Shown: in pieces, positions 42,869-52,155 of the stretch
How the letters are laid out: every line of letters starts with the position of its first letter
Position numbering within the stretch: the first letter of the stretch is position 1
Assembly (NCBI RefSeq): GCF_042219855.1
Contig: NZ_JBHJHP010000001.1
Coordinates: forward strand, 124,001 to 188,000
Length of the DNA stretch: 64,000 nucleotides
Direction of reading: 5' to 3'
Source of the DNA: JBHJHP01 sp042219855
GTDB lineage: Bacteria; Bacteroidota; Bacteroidia; Bacteroidales; UBA5342
Translations under genes and position numbers: made by a program
The notes under the pieces: model-generated
What the model was told of the DNA's origin: nothing
Database searches by the model: none
What the model saw: only the letters and a program-made list of their open reading frames with translations

Positions 42869-43423
42869 ATGTCAAAAAAAGGGTGGATTTCACTTTCTCT
42901 TATTCTGCTTATCCTTATTTTCGATCAGATTATTAAAATCGTCGTTAAAACACAACCGCTGTCCTGGATTCATACTTTACCATTTATTGATTATACCGAA
43001 AATAACGGTATGGCTTTTGGAATTGAACTTCCGGGAAAAGGAGGGAAGTATTTTCTTACAATCTTCCGTTTAATTGCCAGTGTGGTGATTGCTGTTTTTC
43101 TGGTCAAAATGATAAGAAAAGATGTGAAAACCGGCGTTATTGTTGGTTTTTCCATGATTCTTGCCGGTGCACTGGGAAATATCATTGACAGTGTTTTTTA
43201 CGGGGTTATTTTTGATTATGCCCCAATACTTCACGGCAGGGTTGTGGATATGTTTCACTTTAATCTGTTTCATTTCTTCTGGCCTAAATGGATTCCTTTT
43301 ATCGGTGGTAAGTATTTTGAATTTTTTGCACCGATTTTCAATGTGGCGGACTCATCCATTACGATTGGAATTGGATATATGTTAATTTTTCAAAGGCGTT
43401 TCTTTAAGGAAAATAAACTTTAA
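42869..43423 (+). CDS. lspA: Lipoprotein signal peptidase (signal peptidase II)
   Basis: 184 residues with four membrane helices and the two catalytic aspartates, D107 in GNIIDSVFYG and D161 in FNVADSSITIGI. The NNGMAF block (residues 45-50) is also typical. It cleaves prolipoprotein signals before the lipid-modified Cys, serving the many lipoproteins of this window. The next lipoprotein gene overlaps its stop by one base. An insert before the second Asp (WPKWIPFIGGKYFEF) is usual for Bacteroidota. Confidence 0.95.
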   Translation: MSKKGWISLSLILLILIFDQIIKIVVKTQPLSWIHTLPFIDYTENNGMAFGIELPGKGGKYFLTIFRLIASVVIAVFLVKMIRKDVKTGVIVGFSMILAGALGNIIDSVFYGVIFDYAPILHGRVVDMFHFNLFHFFWPKWIPFIGGKYFEFFAPIFNVADSSITIGIGYMLIFQRRFFKENKL

Positions 43424-44265
43424 TGATCCGTGTATTTCTGCACATACTGCTGCTTTTAATTTTAATTCCGGGATGTAAAAGAAATACATATATCATTCCG
43501 CAGGACAAACTTGTGGAGCTTCTTGCCGATATACACTATGCCGAAGGTATTACCAATACCAGTTTAAGACAATTTGCTACCAGTGGTGAACGGAATAAAG
43601 CCATAGAGGTTGTTATAGAGGCCAGCGGTATAGAAAGGGCCAGGTTTGATTCAACCATGCACTACTATTCAAAGCATACCCGTCAGTATGAAATTCTTTA
43701 CGACAAGGTGATACAGGAACTGATGATGCGGGAATCCATGGTTAAGGCAGGACAGTACAATAAAAGTTACCTGTATAAGACCATGAATGTTCTTAAAGAG
43801 TTTCCGGAAGATACGATATTAAGAGATTCCTTACTGAAAGAGTTCTGGTGGGGTGATCGCGAGATTACCGTTAGCGAGGTGACAAACTGGAAGGGTGACT
43901 ATGATAGAGTATATGCCGACTCTGTGCCACACAAGGGGTTCTTGCTTAAAGCTGATATAAGATTATTCCAGAACGATTCTTCACTCAATCCCAGAACCGT
44001 TTTTCAGGTGGAATACCTCACCGATTCTGTAATGGGAGATTCCATATTATCGGATACCTGCTTCTTATATAAGGATTCAGTCGTCTCCTGTAATTTATAC
44101 CTGAATTTATCAGATTCTCTGCCACCTCAAAAGCTAAACATCATGTTTTTGGATCAGGATTCGACAATTGTCCGTAAAAGCGCTATTATAAAGAATATCC
44201 GTCTGTACGAGTTAACAGATCCCGATGATCCTGCTAAACAGCTTCCTGATAAATTTTTACCCTAA
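43423..44265 (+). CDS. DUF4296 lipoprotein
   Basis: 280 residues with a lipobox (LILIPGC) followed by KRNTYIIPQDKLVELLADIHYAEG, the start of the DUF4296 domain. That domain continues over about 110 residues (ERARFDSTMHYYSKHTRQYEILYDKVIQELMMRE). The C-terminal part is a separate beta-rich region with Asp/Ser-rich turns. It is translationally coupled to lspA (taATG). Function not known; DUF4296 proteins are almost confined to Bacteroidota. Confidence 0.85.
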   Translation: MIRVFLHILLLLILIPGCKRNTYIIPQDKLVELLADIHYAEGITNTSLRQFATSGERNKAIEVVIEASGIERARFDSTMHYYSKHTRQYEILYDKVIQELMMRESMVKAGQYNKSYLYKTMNVLKEFPEDTILRDSLLKEFWWGDREITVSEVTNWKGDYDRVYADSVPHKGFLLKADIRLFQNDSSLNPRTVFQVEYLTDSVMGDSILSDTCFLYKDSVVSCNLYLNLSDSLPPQKLNIMFLDQDSTIVRKSAIIKNIRLYELTDPDDPAKQLPDKFLP

Positions 44266-44270
44266 AGGTT

Positions 44271-44783
44271 ATGGATCTGGAACATCGCATCGTTTCACAT
44301 ATAATATTTACAGGAAAAGAACTTATTAAAAACGGTATAATCACTTACATGCCGGATAAAATCATCAGGGATGTAAAACAGACTGAGCTTAAGCATGCTG
44401 AAAGTGCAAGAACTCAGTTCTACAGCGGAATAATAGTGCCTGAAATATACAACAAGCCTTTTGATGCCGTTAAGCTGACGGATATTCTTCATCAGAATGT
44501 GGATCCAAACGAATTTGATGTGCTTGATGCATCCGGTTTAGGATATACCAAACTTTTACAGGTAGTACAACAACTTCAGGTAAATTATAATCTTTTTGGT
44601 AAGGACTTTCTTAACTTCTGGAACAAGATCTCTGTGAATGCTGCCCTGCGAAACAGTGAGGATTATGCCATTAATCCCGGAAACCGAATCAGAATTGTGA
44701 ATCTTCGTGGTCTTGATCCTGAAACTTATGCTATATCTGCACATTCCAAAATTGTTCCGATAGAACGAAACCTGCTGCTGTAA
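44271..44783 (+). CDS. Hypothetical cytoplasmic protein
   Basis: 170 residues, no signal peptide and no membrane segment. MDLEHRIVSHIIFTGKELIKNGIITYMPDKIIRDVKQTELKHAE starts the protein, then a mixed alpha/beta part ends NPGNRIRIVNLRGLDPETYAISAHSKIVPIERNLLL. I recognise no domain. It begins 5 bp after the DUF4296 gene and belongs to the lspA transcript. Confidence 0.7.
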   Translation: MDLEHRIVSHIIFTGKELIKNGIITYMPDKIIRDVKQTELKHAESARTQFYSGIIVPEIYNKPFDAVKLTDILHQNVDPNEFDVLDASGLGYTKLLQVVQQLQVNYNLFGKDFLNFWNKISVNAALRNSEDYAINPGNRIRIVNLRGLDPETYAISAHSKIVPIERNLLL

Positions 44784-44849
44784 AGCTCACTGTTTAAAGA
44801 CTGCTTATTCCGCGGAGGAAGTTACCTGTTCGGATAATTTTCTCTTTAT

Positions 44850-44884
44850 TCTTAAGTCTTGATTCTTACATCTTATGTCTTAAA
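44850..44884 (+). repeat. Five TCTTNNN heptads
   Basis: TCTTAAG, TCTTGAT, TCTTACA, TCTTATG and TCTTAAA in uninterrupted register, directly before the terminator hairpin. Confidence 0.8.
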
Positions 44885-44893
44885 AATAAAAAT

Positions 44894-44950
44894 CGGTTGT
44901 CCGGATAATTATGGATATCCGCTACTATATACATGCTATCCGGACAACCG
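44894..44950 (-). terminator. Long hairpin terminator of rocD with TTGTCCGG ends
   Basis: CGGTTGTCCGGATA at 44894-44907 and TATCCGGACAACCG at 44937-44950 pair perfectly over 14 bp with a 29-base loop. On the minus strand a TTTTTATTTTT tract follows. The arms resemble the TIRs of the elements at 3331 and 31597. Confidence 0.75.
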
Positions 44951-44956
44951 TCTGAA

Positions 44957-46165
44957 TTACATTTGTTCCAATGTGTTTTTAATGACCGTAACTGCTTCGT
45001 CAATCTGATCTTTGGTTATTATCAGCGGTGGAGCAAAACGTATGATGTGCTCATGTGTTGGTTTGGCAATCAGTCCGTTTTCTTTCAGAGCCAGACAAAC
45101 GTCCCAGGCTGTTTTACCGTTTGTTGGTTTGATTACGATAGCATTAAGCAAACCTTTTCCTCTTACCAGTTCAATCATCGGAGAATCAATCTTTTTCAGT
45201 TCTGCTCTGAAATATGCACCGAGTTTATCTGCATTTTCTGCCAGCTTTTCGTTCTGAATAACTTCGAGCGCGGCGATTGCAACTTTTGCAGCAACCGGGT
45301 TACCGCCATAGGTTGAACCATGTTCCCCGGGTTTGATGGTCAGCATGATGTCGTCATCAGCCAGTACACACGATACCGGATAAGTACCACCGGACAGTGC
45401 TTTGCCCAGGATAAGAATATCCGGCCTTACACCTTCATGATCGCAGGCAAGCATCTTGCCGGTACGGGCAAGACCTGTCTGAACTTCGTCGGCAATAAAG
45501 AGTACATTATTGGCTTTGCAAAGCTCGTAAGCGGTTTTAAGATAGCCTTCATCAGGAACATACACACCTGCTTCACCCTGAATAGGTTCAACCAGAAAGC
45601 CAGCTACATTAGGTTGTGATAATGCTTCTTTAAGTGCGTTAATATCATTGTATTTAACTACCTTGAATCCTGGTGTATAAGGTCCGAATCCTTTATAGGA
45701 ATCAGGATCGGTAGACATGGAAATTATGGTGATCGTCCGGCCATGAAAATTACCTTCACAAACAACGATTACAGCTTCATTTTCCGGAATATTCTTTACA
45801 TTGTACGCCCATTTCCTGCATAGCTTTAAGGCCGTTTCATCGGCTTCCGCTCCCGAATTCATAGGAAGTACCTTGTCATAACCAAACAGTTTTGTAACAT
45901 ATTCTTCAAACTCACCCAGTACATTATTATAAAATGCCCTGGAAGTTAAGGCCAGTTTTTTTGACTGTTCAATCAGTGCATTTACGATTTTAGGATGACA
46001 GTGGCCCTGGTTCACTGCGGAATAAGCAGACAGAAAATCAAAATACCGTTTGCCTTCCACATCCCAGACGTAGACGCCTTCGCCTCTCTCCAACACCACC
46101 GGTAGCGGGTGGTAGTTATGTGCGCCATAAGTATCTTCGCGATCGATATAAAACTTTGTATTCAT
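44957..46165 (-). CDS. rocD: Ornithine--oxo-acid aminotransferase
   Basis: 402 residues of the class III PLP aminotransferase family: MNSGAEADETALKLCRKW, EGNFHGRTITIISMS, FLVEPIQGEAGVYVPDEGYL, ADEVQTGLARTG and the PLP lysine K255 in LILGKALSGGTYP. The start TKFYIDREDTYGAHNYHPLPVVLERGEG is characteristic of ornithine aminotransferase. It converts ornithine and 2-oxoglutarate to glutamate semialdehyde and glutamate, linking arginine and proline metabolism. It stands alone, with a terminator behind it. Confidence 0.94.
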   Translation of the reverse strand: MNTKFYIDREDTYGAHNYHPLPVVLERGEGVYVWDVEGKRYFDFLSAYSAVNQGHCHPKIVNALIEQSKKLALTSRAFYNNVLGEFEEYVTKLFGYDKVLPMNSGAEADETALKLCRKWAYNVKNIPENEAVIVVCEGNFHGRTITIISMSTDPDSYKGFGPYTPGFKVVKYNDINALKEALSQPNVAGFLVEPIQGEAGVYVPDEGYLKTAYELCKANNVLFIADEVQTGLARTGKMLACDHEGVRPDILILGKALSGGTYPVSCVLADDDIMLTIKPGEHGSTYGGNPVAAKVAIAALEVIQNEKLAENADKLGAYFRAELKKIDSPMIELVRGKGLLNAIVIKPTNGKTAWDVCLALKENGLIAKPTHEHIIRFAPPLIITKDQIDEAVTVIKNTLEQM

Positions 46166-46535
46166 AGTATCTTATTTTCCGGTCAAATTATCATTTTGTA
46201 CACACAATCTGCATGACAATAATCATACTCTTCTCAGTGTGAAATATCCCTTTTTACATTTGCCCGGAGACGCTTAATGGAAGGGAAGAAAAGAACTTTG
46301 CATACTAGTTATACAATTTGTACCTTTGTAGTCTTTGAAAAACGTTTTGTGATATCGGACAGGCTGAGAGACAAAATACTGTGAAGATCATGCTGCTGCA
46401 TTCGCTGGCAGGTGGATACCATGAATTTATTTTCTAGTGTAAATCTGGTTTGTAGATACAAATCTGCGATCCGGTATGCATTCCATTGACCCAATTTTCA
46501 ACGGATCAATTCACTTTTAATTTAATATATACATT
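46166..46535. other. Gene-free divergent gap of 370 bp
   Basis: TACCTTTG at 46321-46328 is a -7-like word 200 bp before the porin ATG, which would give a long leader. The GGCTGAGAG word at 46362-46370 recalls a TPP riboswitch but the rest of that fold is missing. I see no supported gene or known RNA; a leader RNA of unknown kind is possible. Confidence 0.5.
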
Positions 46536-47768
46536 ATGCAAAATTCTACTGGTAGAACTTATTTTTTAATTTTTTTAATTGTATTTACGGCGTTCAGTTC
46601 AGCAAGAGCGCAGGAAGAAAAAGAAAACTATGTCAAGTTTGGAGGAGCCTTGCGGTTTAACATTTTCAGTAAAAGCTGGGTGTCAAATCAGACACAACCA
46701 GAAGCAACTATTGATACCTGGAGATTAAACGTAAAGGCCAGAACAGCAGGCGTGGATCTGAATTTTGAATACCGCTTTTATCCAACCTTCGGAACCCATT
46801 TTCTTAAGCAGGGATGGCTGGGTTACGGTTTTTCTGATGATGTGTACATGCAGCTGGGTGTCACCCAGGTCCCGTTTGGTATTACAACCTATGCGTCTCA
46901 CTCCTGGTGGTTTCAGGCACCATATTATGTAGGTCTTGAAGATGATTATGATATGGGTGTGAAATTTGATATTTCCGGTATTGAAAATCTGGATCTCACC
47001 GTTGGCTATTTTCGCCAGTCAGAACCGGAAGGGCCGGTTTATGGTGGTGATGTAACATTTGGTAACTCAGGAGCCGGAAGATATTCATATGATTTTGTGC
47101 CTTCCGAAGGATCATCAAACCGTGAACTGGATCAGTTTAACCTGAGGGCTGCATATCATCTTACCGATGGGCTTGAAATAGGCGTCTCAGGTCAGACAGG
47201 CGGTATATACAACAGTGTTTTGAATAAACGCAAAATGTCTACTGCATTTGCAGCTCATGTTGTAGCCAATGCAGGTGGTTTCAATTTTAAGGGCGAATAC
47301 ATTAACTATAACTATAACGCTTTTGCTGATGATGGTTCAGAGCTGGAAACAATTACCATGGGTGCATATGGCTTTCCGTATCAGGTGGCGACCAAAGCCA
47401 GTATGTATGTTGCAGGCCTGGCATATTCAATCCCGGTTGAATTTGGTCCAATAAGCAATATTCAGGCGTACGTGGATTATACCTTCGTGGATAAGGCAAA
47501 TGAAAATTTTACTGATGCACATCACCTGATACCTGGTTTTCTGGTTACAGCCGGAAATATTTATACCTATGTGGATTTTGCCCTTGGAAAAAACCAACCA
47601 TGGCTGACCTCAAACTTCGGAACCGGATTTGGTGAGGGCCAGACCTACAGCGACGACCCTGCATCAAAATACTATAGCAGTGATCCGGCGATACAGGGAA
47701 CACCTGTACCAATGGATAAGCTTGATTGGGAACTTCGTTTCAACATTAATATTGGATATTATTTTTAA
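46536..47768 (+). CDS. Porin-like outer-membrane protein in the betaine transport operon
   Basis: 410 residues with a signal peptide (ending SSARAQ). The mature part is a run of amphipathic strands (YVKFGGALRFNIFSK, WRLNVKARTAGVDLNFEYRFYP, VYMQLGVTQVPFGIT, and a C-terminal LDWELRFNINIGYYF ending in Phe), as expected for a porin of the phosphate-selective porin O/P or general porin type. It ends 9 bp before the ProV start, so it is very probably co-transcribed and may provide outer-membrane passage for the transporter's substrate. Confidence 0.8.
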   Translation: MQNSTGRTYFLIFLIVFTAFSSARAQEEKENYVKFGGALRFNIFSKSWVSNQTQPEATIDTWRLNVKARTAGVDLNFEYRFYPTFGTHFLKQGWLGYGFSDDVYMQLGVTQVPFGITTYASHSWWFQAPYYVGLEDDYDMGVKFDISGIENLDLTVGYFRQSEPEGPVYGGDVTFGNSGAGRYSYDFVPSEGSSNRELDQFNLRAAYHLTDGLEIGVSGQTGGIYNSVLNKRKMSTAFAAHVVANAGGFNFKGEYINYNYNAFADDGSELETITMGAYGFPYQVATKASMYVAGLAYSIPVEFGPISNIQAYVDYTFVDKANENFTDAHHLIPGFLVTAGNIYTYVDFALGKNQPWLTSNFGTGFGEGQTYSDDPASKYYSSDPAIQGTPVPMDKLDWELRFNINIGYYF

Positions 47769-47777
47769 TCTGTTAAA

Positions 47778-49004
47778 ATGATAAAAGTAAAAATAGAAGA
47801 TCTTTCACTGATTTTCGGTAAACGTAAAAAAGAAGCCTTGGCTTTGCTGAAAAAGGGCGCTTCGAAACCGGAAATCCTTGAAAAAACAGGCTGTACAATG
47901 GCCGTAAAAAATGCTAATCTTGAAATCAAGGAAGCAGAGGTATTTGTGATCATGGGCTTATCGGGGAGTGGTAAATCAACACTACTACGTTGCATAAACC
48001 GCCTTATTAATCCTACAGCAGGAAATATCTGGGTAAACGATGATAACATCACACGCTTTACAGATAAGGAACTGCTTGATATTCGCAGGAAGGAATTTGC
48101 CATGGTGTTTCAACATTTTGGTTTACTGCCGCATCGTACAGTGTTAAGTAATGTGGCTTTCGGACTTGAATTACAGGGAGTAGATAAGCAGGAACGCAAT
48201 AACAAAGCTTTGGAGACGATTAAACTTGTTGGCCTTGAAGGTTATGAAGACATGAAGGTCAGTGAATTATCGGGTGGTATGCAACAGCGCGTAGGCCTTG
48301 CAAGAGGCCTTGCCAATGATCCGGAGGTTCTTTTAATGGATGAGGCGTTTTCTGCACTGGATCCCCTGATCAGAGCTCAGATGCAGGATGAGCTGCTTAT
48401 TCTGCAGGAGAAAATGAAAAAGACCATCATTTTCATTACACACGACCTTGATGAAGCAATTAAACTGGGAGACCGGATTGCCATTATGAAGGATGGAGAA
48501 ATTGTTCAGGTAGGTACATCTGAAGAGATTCTGACTGATCCGGCAAACGACTATGTGCGTGATTTCGTTGAAAATGTGGATCGCGGTAAAATTATCACGG
48601 CAGGATCTGTTATGTTCCGTAAACCAACGGTTGCCAGTCTACGCAGGGATGGTCCTGAGGTTGTTATTAAAAAGATGCGTGACAAAGGCCTGGAATCTAT
48701 TCCGGTGGTCAGAACAAACAGAACATTTGTTGGTGTTGTGACCATAAAGGATGCACTCAAATGTAAAAAAGAGGGTTTAAAAACGATTGAATCGGTTGTG
48801 AATGCGGATGTGCCATCAGTATATGAGGATGCAACAGTAGAGGATATGCTGCCTCTGGTTACAGAGTCGGTCCACTCCATTCCTGTGGTGGATACAGAGA
48901 ATCATCTGCTTGGTGTGGTGACCCACACTTCAATTCTGGTTGAAGTAACCGGTAAGGATAAAAAGGAAATAGAGGAAATCATTCAAAACGCAATTGACTT
49001 ATGA
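47778..49004 (+). CDS. proV: Glycine betaine/proline ABC transporter ATPase with CBS domains
   Basis: 408 residues in the ProV/OpuAA layout. There is an N-terminal helical extension (KKEALALLKKGASKPEILEKTGCTMAVKNANLEI). The ATPase has GLSGSGKST, signature LSGGMQQR and LLMDEAFSALDPL. Two CBS domains follow (about 285-405: VASLRRDGPEVVIKKMRDKGLESIPVV and VEDMLPLVTESVHSIPVVDTENHLLGVV). CBS domains of OpuA-type proteins sense ionic strength. The stop overlaps the permease start by 4 bp. Confidence 0.93.
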   Translation: MIKVKIEDLSLIFGKRKKEALALLKKGASKPEILEKTGCTMAVKNANLEIKEAEVFVIMGLSGSGKSTLLRCINRLINPTAGNIWVNDDNITRFTDKELLDIRRKEFAMVFQHFGLLPHRTVLSNVAFGLELQGVDKQERNNKALETIKLVGLEGYEDMKVSELSGGMQQRVGLARGLANDPEVLLMDEAFSALDPLIRAQMQDELLILQEKMKKTIIFITHDLDEAIKLGDRIAIMKDGEIVQVGTSEEILTDPANDYVRDFVENVDRGKIITAGSVMFRKPTVASLRRDGPEVVIKKMRDKGLESIPVVRTNRTFVGVVTIKDALKCKKEGLKTIESVVNADVPSVYEDATVEDMLPLVTESVHSIPVVDTENHLLGVVTHTSILVEVTGKDKKEIEEIIQNAIDL

Positions 49005-49816
49005 TTCATATAGGAGACTACATAGAAAAAGTAATTAACTGGATGACGGAAAACTTCTCGGGACTTTTTGACGGTATTAATTCCGGAATGTCCTCCATCA
49101 TCAGCGGTATAGAGTCGTTTTGGTTATGGGTGCCTTTCTGGGTGACCATCATCCTGTTTGCAGGATATGCATTCTGGAAAGTGAATAAGGGAACAGGCGC
49201 TTTAACATTGCTGGGCTTTCTTCTTATTTACTATATGGGATTCTGGGATGAGACGATGGAGACATTCTCTCTGGTGCTGGCATCTGCCATTGTTGCATTG
49301 GTTATAGGGATTCCCCTGGGAATATGGAGTGCAAAAAGTAATACCGCAAACAGTATTATACGGCCGATTCTGGACTTTATGCAGACCATGCCGGCATTTG
49401 TATATCTAATACCCGCTGTATTGTTTTTTGGCCTGGGAACCGTACCCGGAGCATTTGCAACCATCATATTTGCAATGCCTCCGGTTGTAAGACTGACCTC
49501 GCTCGGTATAAAACAGGTTCCGGGTGACATCGTGGAAGCAACAAGGGCTTTTGGAGCCACATCGGGACAGCTGATGTTTAAGGTTCAGTTGCCATTGGCA
49601 ATGCCAACCATACTGGCAGGTGTTAATCAAACGATAATGATGGCCCTGTCAATGGTTGTAATTGCCAGTATGATCGGAGCCAAAGGTCTTGGTGAGATTG
49701 TATTACAGGGAATCAGCCAGCTAAGAATAGGTCTTGGATTTGAAAGTGGTCTTGCCGTGGTGCTCCTGGCCATCATCCTGGATAGAATTACACAAAATTT
49801 TGGAAAACAGAAATAA
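49001..49816 (+). CDS. proW: Glycine betaine/proline ABC transporter permease
   Basis: 271 residues, ProW-like: membrane segments throughout and the EAA-loop region FGATSGQLMFKVQLPLAMPTILAGVNQTIMMALSMVVIASMIGAKGLG, which is highly conserved in betaine permeases. DFMQTMPAFVYLIPAVLFFGLGTVPG is also diagnostic. It imports compatible solutes through the inner membrane with ProV and the binding protein encoded next. Confidence 0.94.
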   Translation: MIHIGDYIEKVINWMTENFSGLFDGINSGMSSIISGIESFWLWVPFWVTIILFAGYAFWKVNKGTGALTLLGFLLIYYMGFWDETMETFSLVLASAIVALVIGIPLGIWSAKSNTANSIIRPILDFMQTMPAFVYLIPAVLFFGLGTVPGAFATIIFAMPPVVRLTSLGIKQVPGDIVEATRAFGATSGQLMFKVQLPLAMPTILAGVNQTIMMALSMVVIASMIGAKGLGEIVLQGISQLRIGLGFESGLAVVLLAIILDRITQNFGKQK

Positions 49817-49826
49817 ATTGAAAATT

Positions 49827-50693
49827 ATGAAAACGTTTAAGATTATCAGTGTTTTTGTAGCATCTTTGATGCTCTTTTCGTGCGGAAACAAGAAGAAGGA
49901 TTCCGCCAGCGAATCAAAAGGAAAAGTTAAAATTGCCATGGTAAACTGGATTGAATGTATCGCAGATACCCACCTGGCAGAAGCTGTACTCGAGGAGAAA
50001 GGGTATGACGTTGAAGTGATAACAGCTGATGTAGCACCTGTGTTTGCCGCTGTTGCAAAAGGGGATGCTGACCTTTTTATGGAGGTTTGGCTGCCTTCAA
50101 CCCATAAACCTTATATGGAGAAATTCGGTGATAAACTGGAAAAAGTCGGTACCATATATGAAGAAGGTAAAGTTGGATTGGTTGTGCCAACATATGTTAC
50201 CATAAACTCGATTGACGAGTTAAATGCCAACAAAGGAAAATTCGACGGTAAAATTATCGGTATTAATCCCGGAGCTGGTATCATGAAAACAACGGAGAAA
50301 GCAATTAATGATTATAACCTTGATTTTGAACTTGTCGCTTCATCAGAAGCAGGTATGCTGGCATCATTGAAAAAGGCATACGATAAAAAGGAATGGATTG
50401 CCGTTACAGGTTGGAAACCTCACACAAAATTTGCTAAGTGGGATCTTAAATTTCTGGATGATCCTAAAGGTGTTTACGGACAGGCAGAGACCATTTCTAT
50501 TTATGCAACAAAGGGATGGTCTGCGAAGCATCCTGAGTTGGCTACTTTTTTCAGTAACTTCAAAATGAACGATGCAAATCTGGGTACATTAATGGTTGCC
50601 ATGGAAGAAAATCCAGGCAAAGAGGTAGAAGCTGCCAAAGCCTGGTATCACGACCACAAAGAACTAGTGGATGGTTGGTTCAAGGCTAATTAA
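49827..50693 (+). CDS. proX: Glycine betaine-binding lipoprotein
   Basis: 288 residues from the ATG of MKTFKIISVF; a longer frame running into proW is not the start. The lipobox LFSC is followed by GNKKK. The OpuAC domain is clear: KVKIAMVNWIECIADTHLAEAVLEEKGYDVEVI, ADLFMEVWLPSTHKPYMEKF, IGINPGAGIMKTTEKAI and WKPHTKFAKWDLKFLDDPKGVYG. The Trp residues would form the aromatic cage for a quaternary amine. Ten bases separate it from proW. Completes the importer. Confidence 0.93.
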   Translation: MKTFKIISVFVASLMLFSCGNKKKDSASESKGKVKIAMVNWIECIADTHLAEAVLEEKGYDVEVITADVAPVFAAVAKGDADLFMEVWLPSTHKPYMEKFGDKLEKVGTIYEEGKVGLVVPTYVTINSIDELNANKGKFDGKIIGINPGAGIMKTTEKAINDYNLDFELVASSEAGMLASLKKAYDKKEWIAVTGWKPHTKFAKWDLKFLDDPKGVYGQAETISIYATKGWSAKHPELATFFSNFKMNDANLGTLMVAMEENPGKEVEAAKAWYHDHKELVDGWFKAN

Positions 50694-50907
50694 GAGCATT
50701 TGATATTTTCCATATTAGGCATTTGCGGATATACCTGTTTTTTGAAATATATGTAGACAGCTGTGTATTGGTAAATGCCTTTTTATCTCTAAAAAACTGA
50801 GATATGGGGTGGAAAAAGTAAATTTTTATTTTTAATATTTGCACTTGTAAAATAACTTACAGGTAAATTGGTGTAATAATCACAAAAACAACATCTTAAA
50901 TTTAAAA

Positions 50908-52098
50908 ATGGGTAAAGTATTAATTATTGGTGCAGGTGGAGTAGGAACTGTAGTGGCTCACAAGGTTGCTCAGAATCCTGAAGTATTTACGGAGGTAATG
51001 CTCGCTTCACGAACCGTTTCTAAATGTGATGCTATTAACGAGGCATGCGGTGGTACATTTAAAACTGCTCAGGTGGACGCTGACAATGTAGGCGAACTGG
51101 TAAACCTGATGAATAATTTCAAGCCGGATCTGGTTATTAATGTGGCTTTGCCATACCAGGATCTTCCAATTATGGATGCATGTCTTGAAGCAGGTGTTAA
51201 CTATCTTGATACAGCCAACTATGAACCCAAGGATGAAGCAAAATTTGAGTATTCATGGCAATGGGCATATCAGGATAAATTTAAGGAAAAAGGTCTGACA
51301 GCCATTCTGGGCTGCGGATTTGATCCGGGAGTTACCAGTATTTTTACAGCATATGCTGCCAAACATCATTTCGATACCATTGAATATCTGGATATTGTGG
51401 ATTGCAATGCAGGTGATCATGGTAAGGCTTTTGCCACCAACTTTAATCCGGAAATCAATATTCGTGAAGTAACCCAGAAAGGAAAATTCTGGAAAGACGG
51501 AAAGTGGGTATTGACAGAGCCTCATGAAATTCACCAGCCGGTAAATTATCCCAATATCGGACCTAAGGAGTCTTATCTCATCTATCATGAAGAACTGGAA
51601 TCGCTCGTAAAAAATTTTCCTACCATAAAACAGGCTAGGTTCTGGATGACTTTTGGACAGGAATATCTGACACATTTACGTGTAATTCAGAATATTGGCA
51701 TGGCCGGTATTGAACCCATTAAATTTAAAGGGATAGATATTGTTCCTTTGGAGTTTTTAAAAGCGGTTCTTCCTGATCCGGGTGAACTGGGAGAAAACTA
51801 TACCGGTGAAACATCTATTGGCTGTAGGATAAAAGGTTTGAAAGGTGGAAATGAAAAGACCTATTATGTATATAATAACTGTAGCCACCAGGCCGCTTAC
51901 GAAGAAACCGGCGCACAGGGAGTAAGCTATACAACCGGCGTACCTGCCATGATAGGAGCTATGATGTTCCTGCAGGGTAAATGGAAAAAACCGGGCGTAT
52001 TCAATGTTGAGGAATTTGATCCCGATCCGTTTATGGATCAACTTAATAAACAGGGATTGCCCTGGCATGAGTTGCACGATGTTGATTTAGAACTTTAA
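50908..52098 (+). CDS. Carboxynorspermidine synthase (saccharopine dehydrogenase family)
   Basis: 396 residues with a Rossmann start (KVLIIGAGGVGTVVAHKVAQN) and the saccharopine-dehydrogenase layout: VNVALPYQDLPIMDACLEAGVNYLDTANYE and LGCGFDPGVTSIFTAYAAKHHFDTIEYLDIVDCNAGDHG. The sequence and its neighbour, nspC, mark it as carboxynorspermidine/carboxyspermidine dehydrogenase. It condenses aspartate semialdehyde with putrescine or diaminopropane using NADPH. This is the alternative spermidine/norspermidine route that needs no AdoMet decarboxylase. A strong terminator lies between it and nspC. Confidence 0.9.
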   Translation: MGKVLIIGAGGVGTVVAHKVAQNPEVFTEVMLASRTVSKCDAINEACGGTFKTAQVDADNVGELVNLMNNFKPDLVINVALPYQDLPIMDACLEAGVNYLDTANYEPKDEAKFEYSWQWAYQDKFKEKGLTAILGCGFDPGVTSIFTAYAAKHHFDTIEYLDIVDCNAGDHGKAFATNFNPEINIREVTQKGKFWKDGKWVLTEPHEIHQPVNYPNIGPKESYLIYHEELESLVKNFPTIKQARFWMTFGQEYLTHLRVIQNIGMAGIEPIKFKGIDIVPLEFLKAVLPDPGELGENYTGETSIGCRIKGLKGGNEKTYYVYNNCSHQAAYEETGAQGVSYTTGVPAMIGAMMFLQGKWKKPGVFNVEEFDPDPFMDQLNKQGLPWHELHDVDLEL

Positions 52099-52107
52099 AA
52101 TATAATT

Positions 52108-52140
52108 AATCAGTGGTGCCCTAAACACCACTGATTTTTT
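52108..52140 (+). terminator. Rho-independent terminator between the two polyamine genes
   Basis: AATCAGTGGTG at 52108-52118 pairs perfectly with CACCACTGATT at 52126-52136 around a 7-base loop, then TTTTC. nspC begins 16 bp later on the same strand. Confidence 0.85.
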
Positions 52141-52155
52141 CTTATATCCTTTATT

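Noticed and set aside
46361..46440. TPP riboswitch suggested by GGCTGAGAG
   Set aside because: The second conserved half (CTGATNTGGGTAAT...CCAGCGNAGGGA) is absent on either strand, and the downstream genes are unrelated to thiamin.
46309..46494. 61-codon open frame on the minus strand before the porin gene
   Set aside because: It has no homology that I can see and overlaps the promoter-like region; likely chance.
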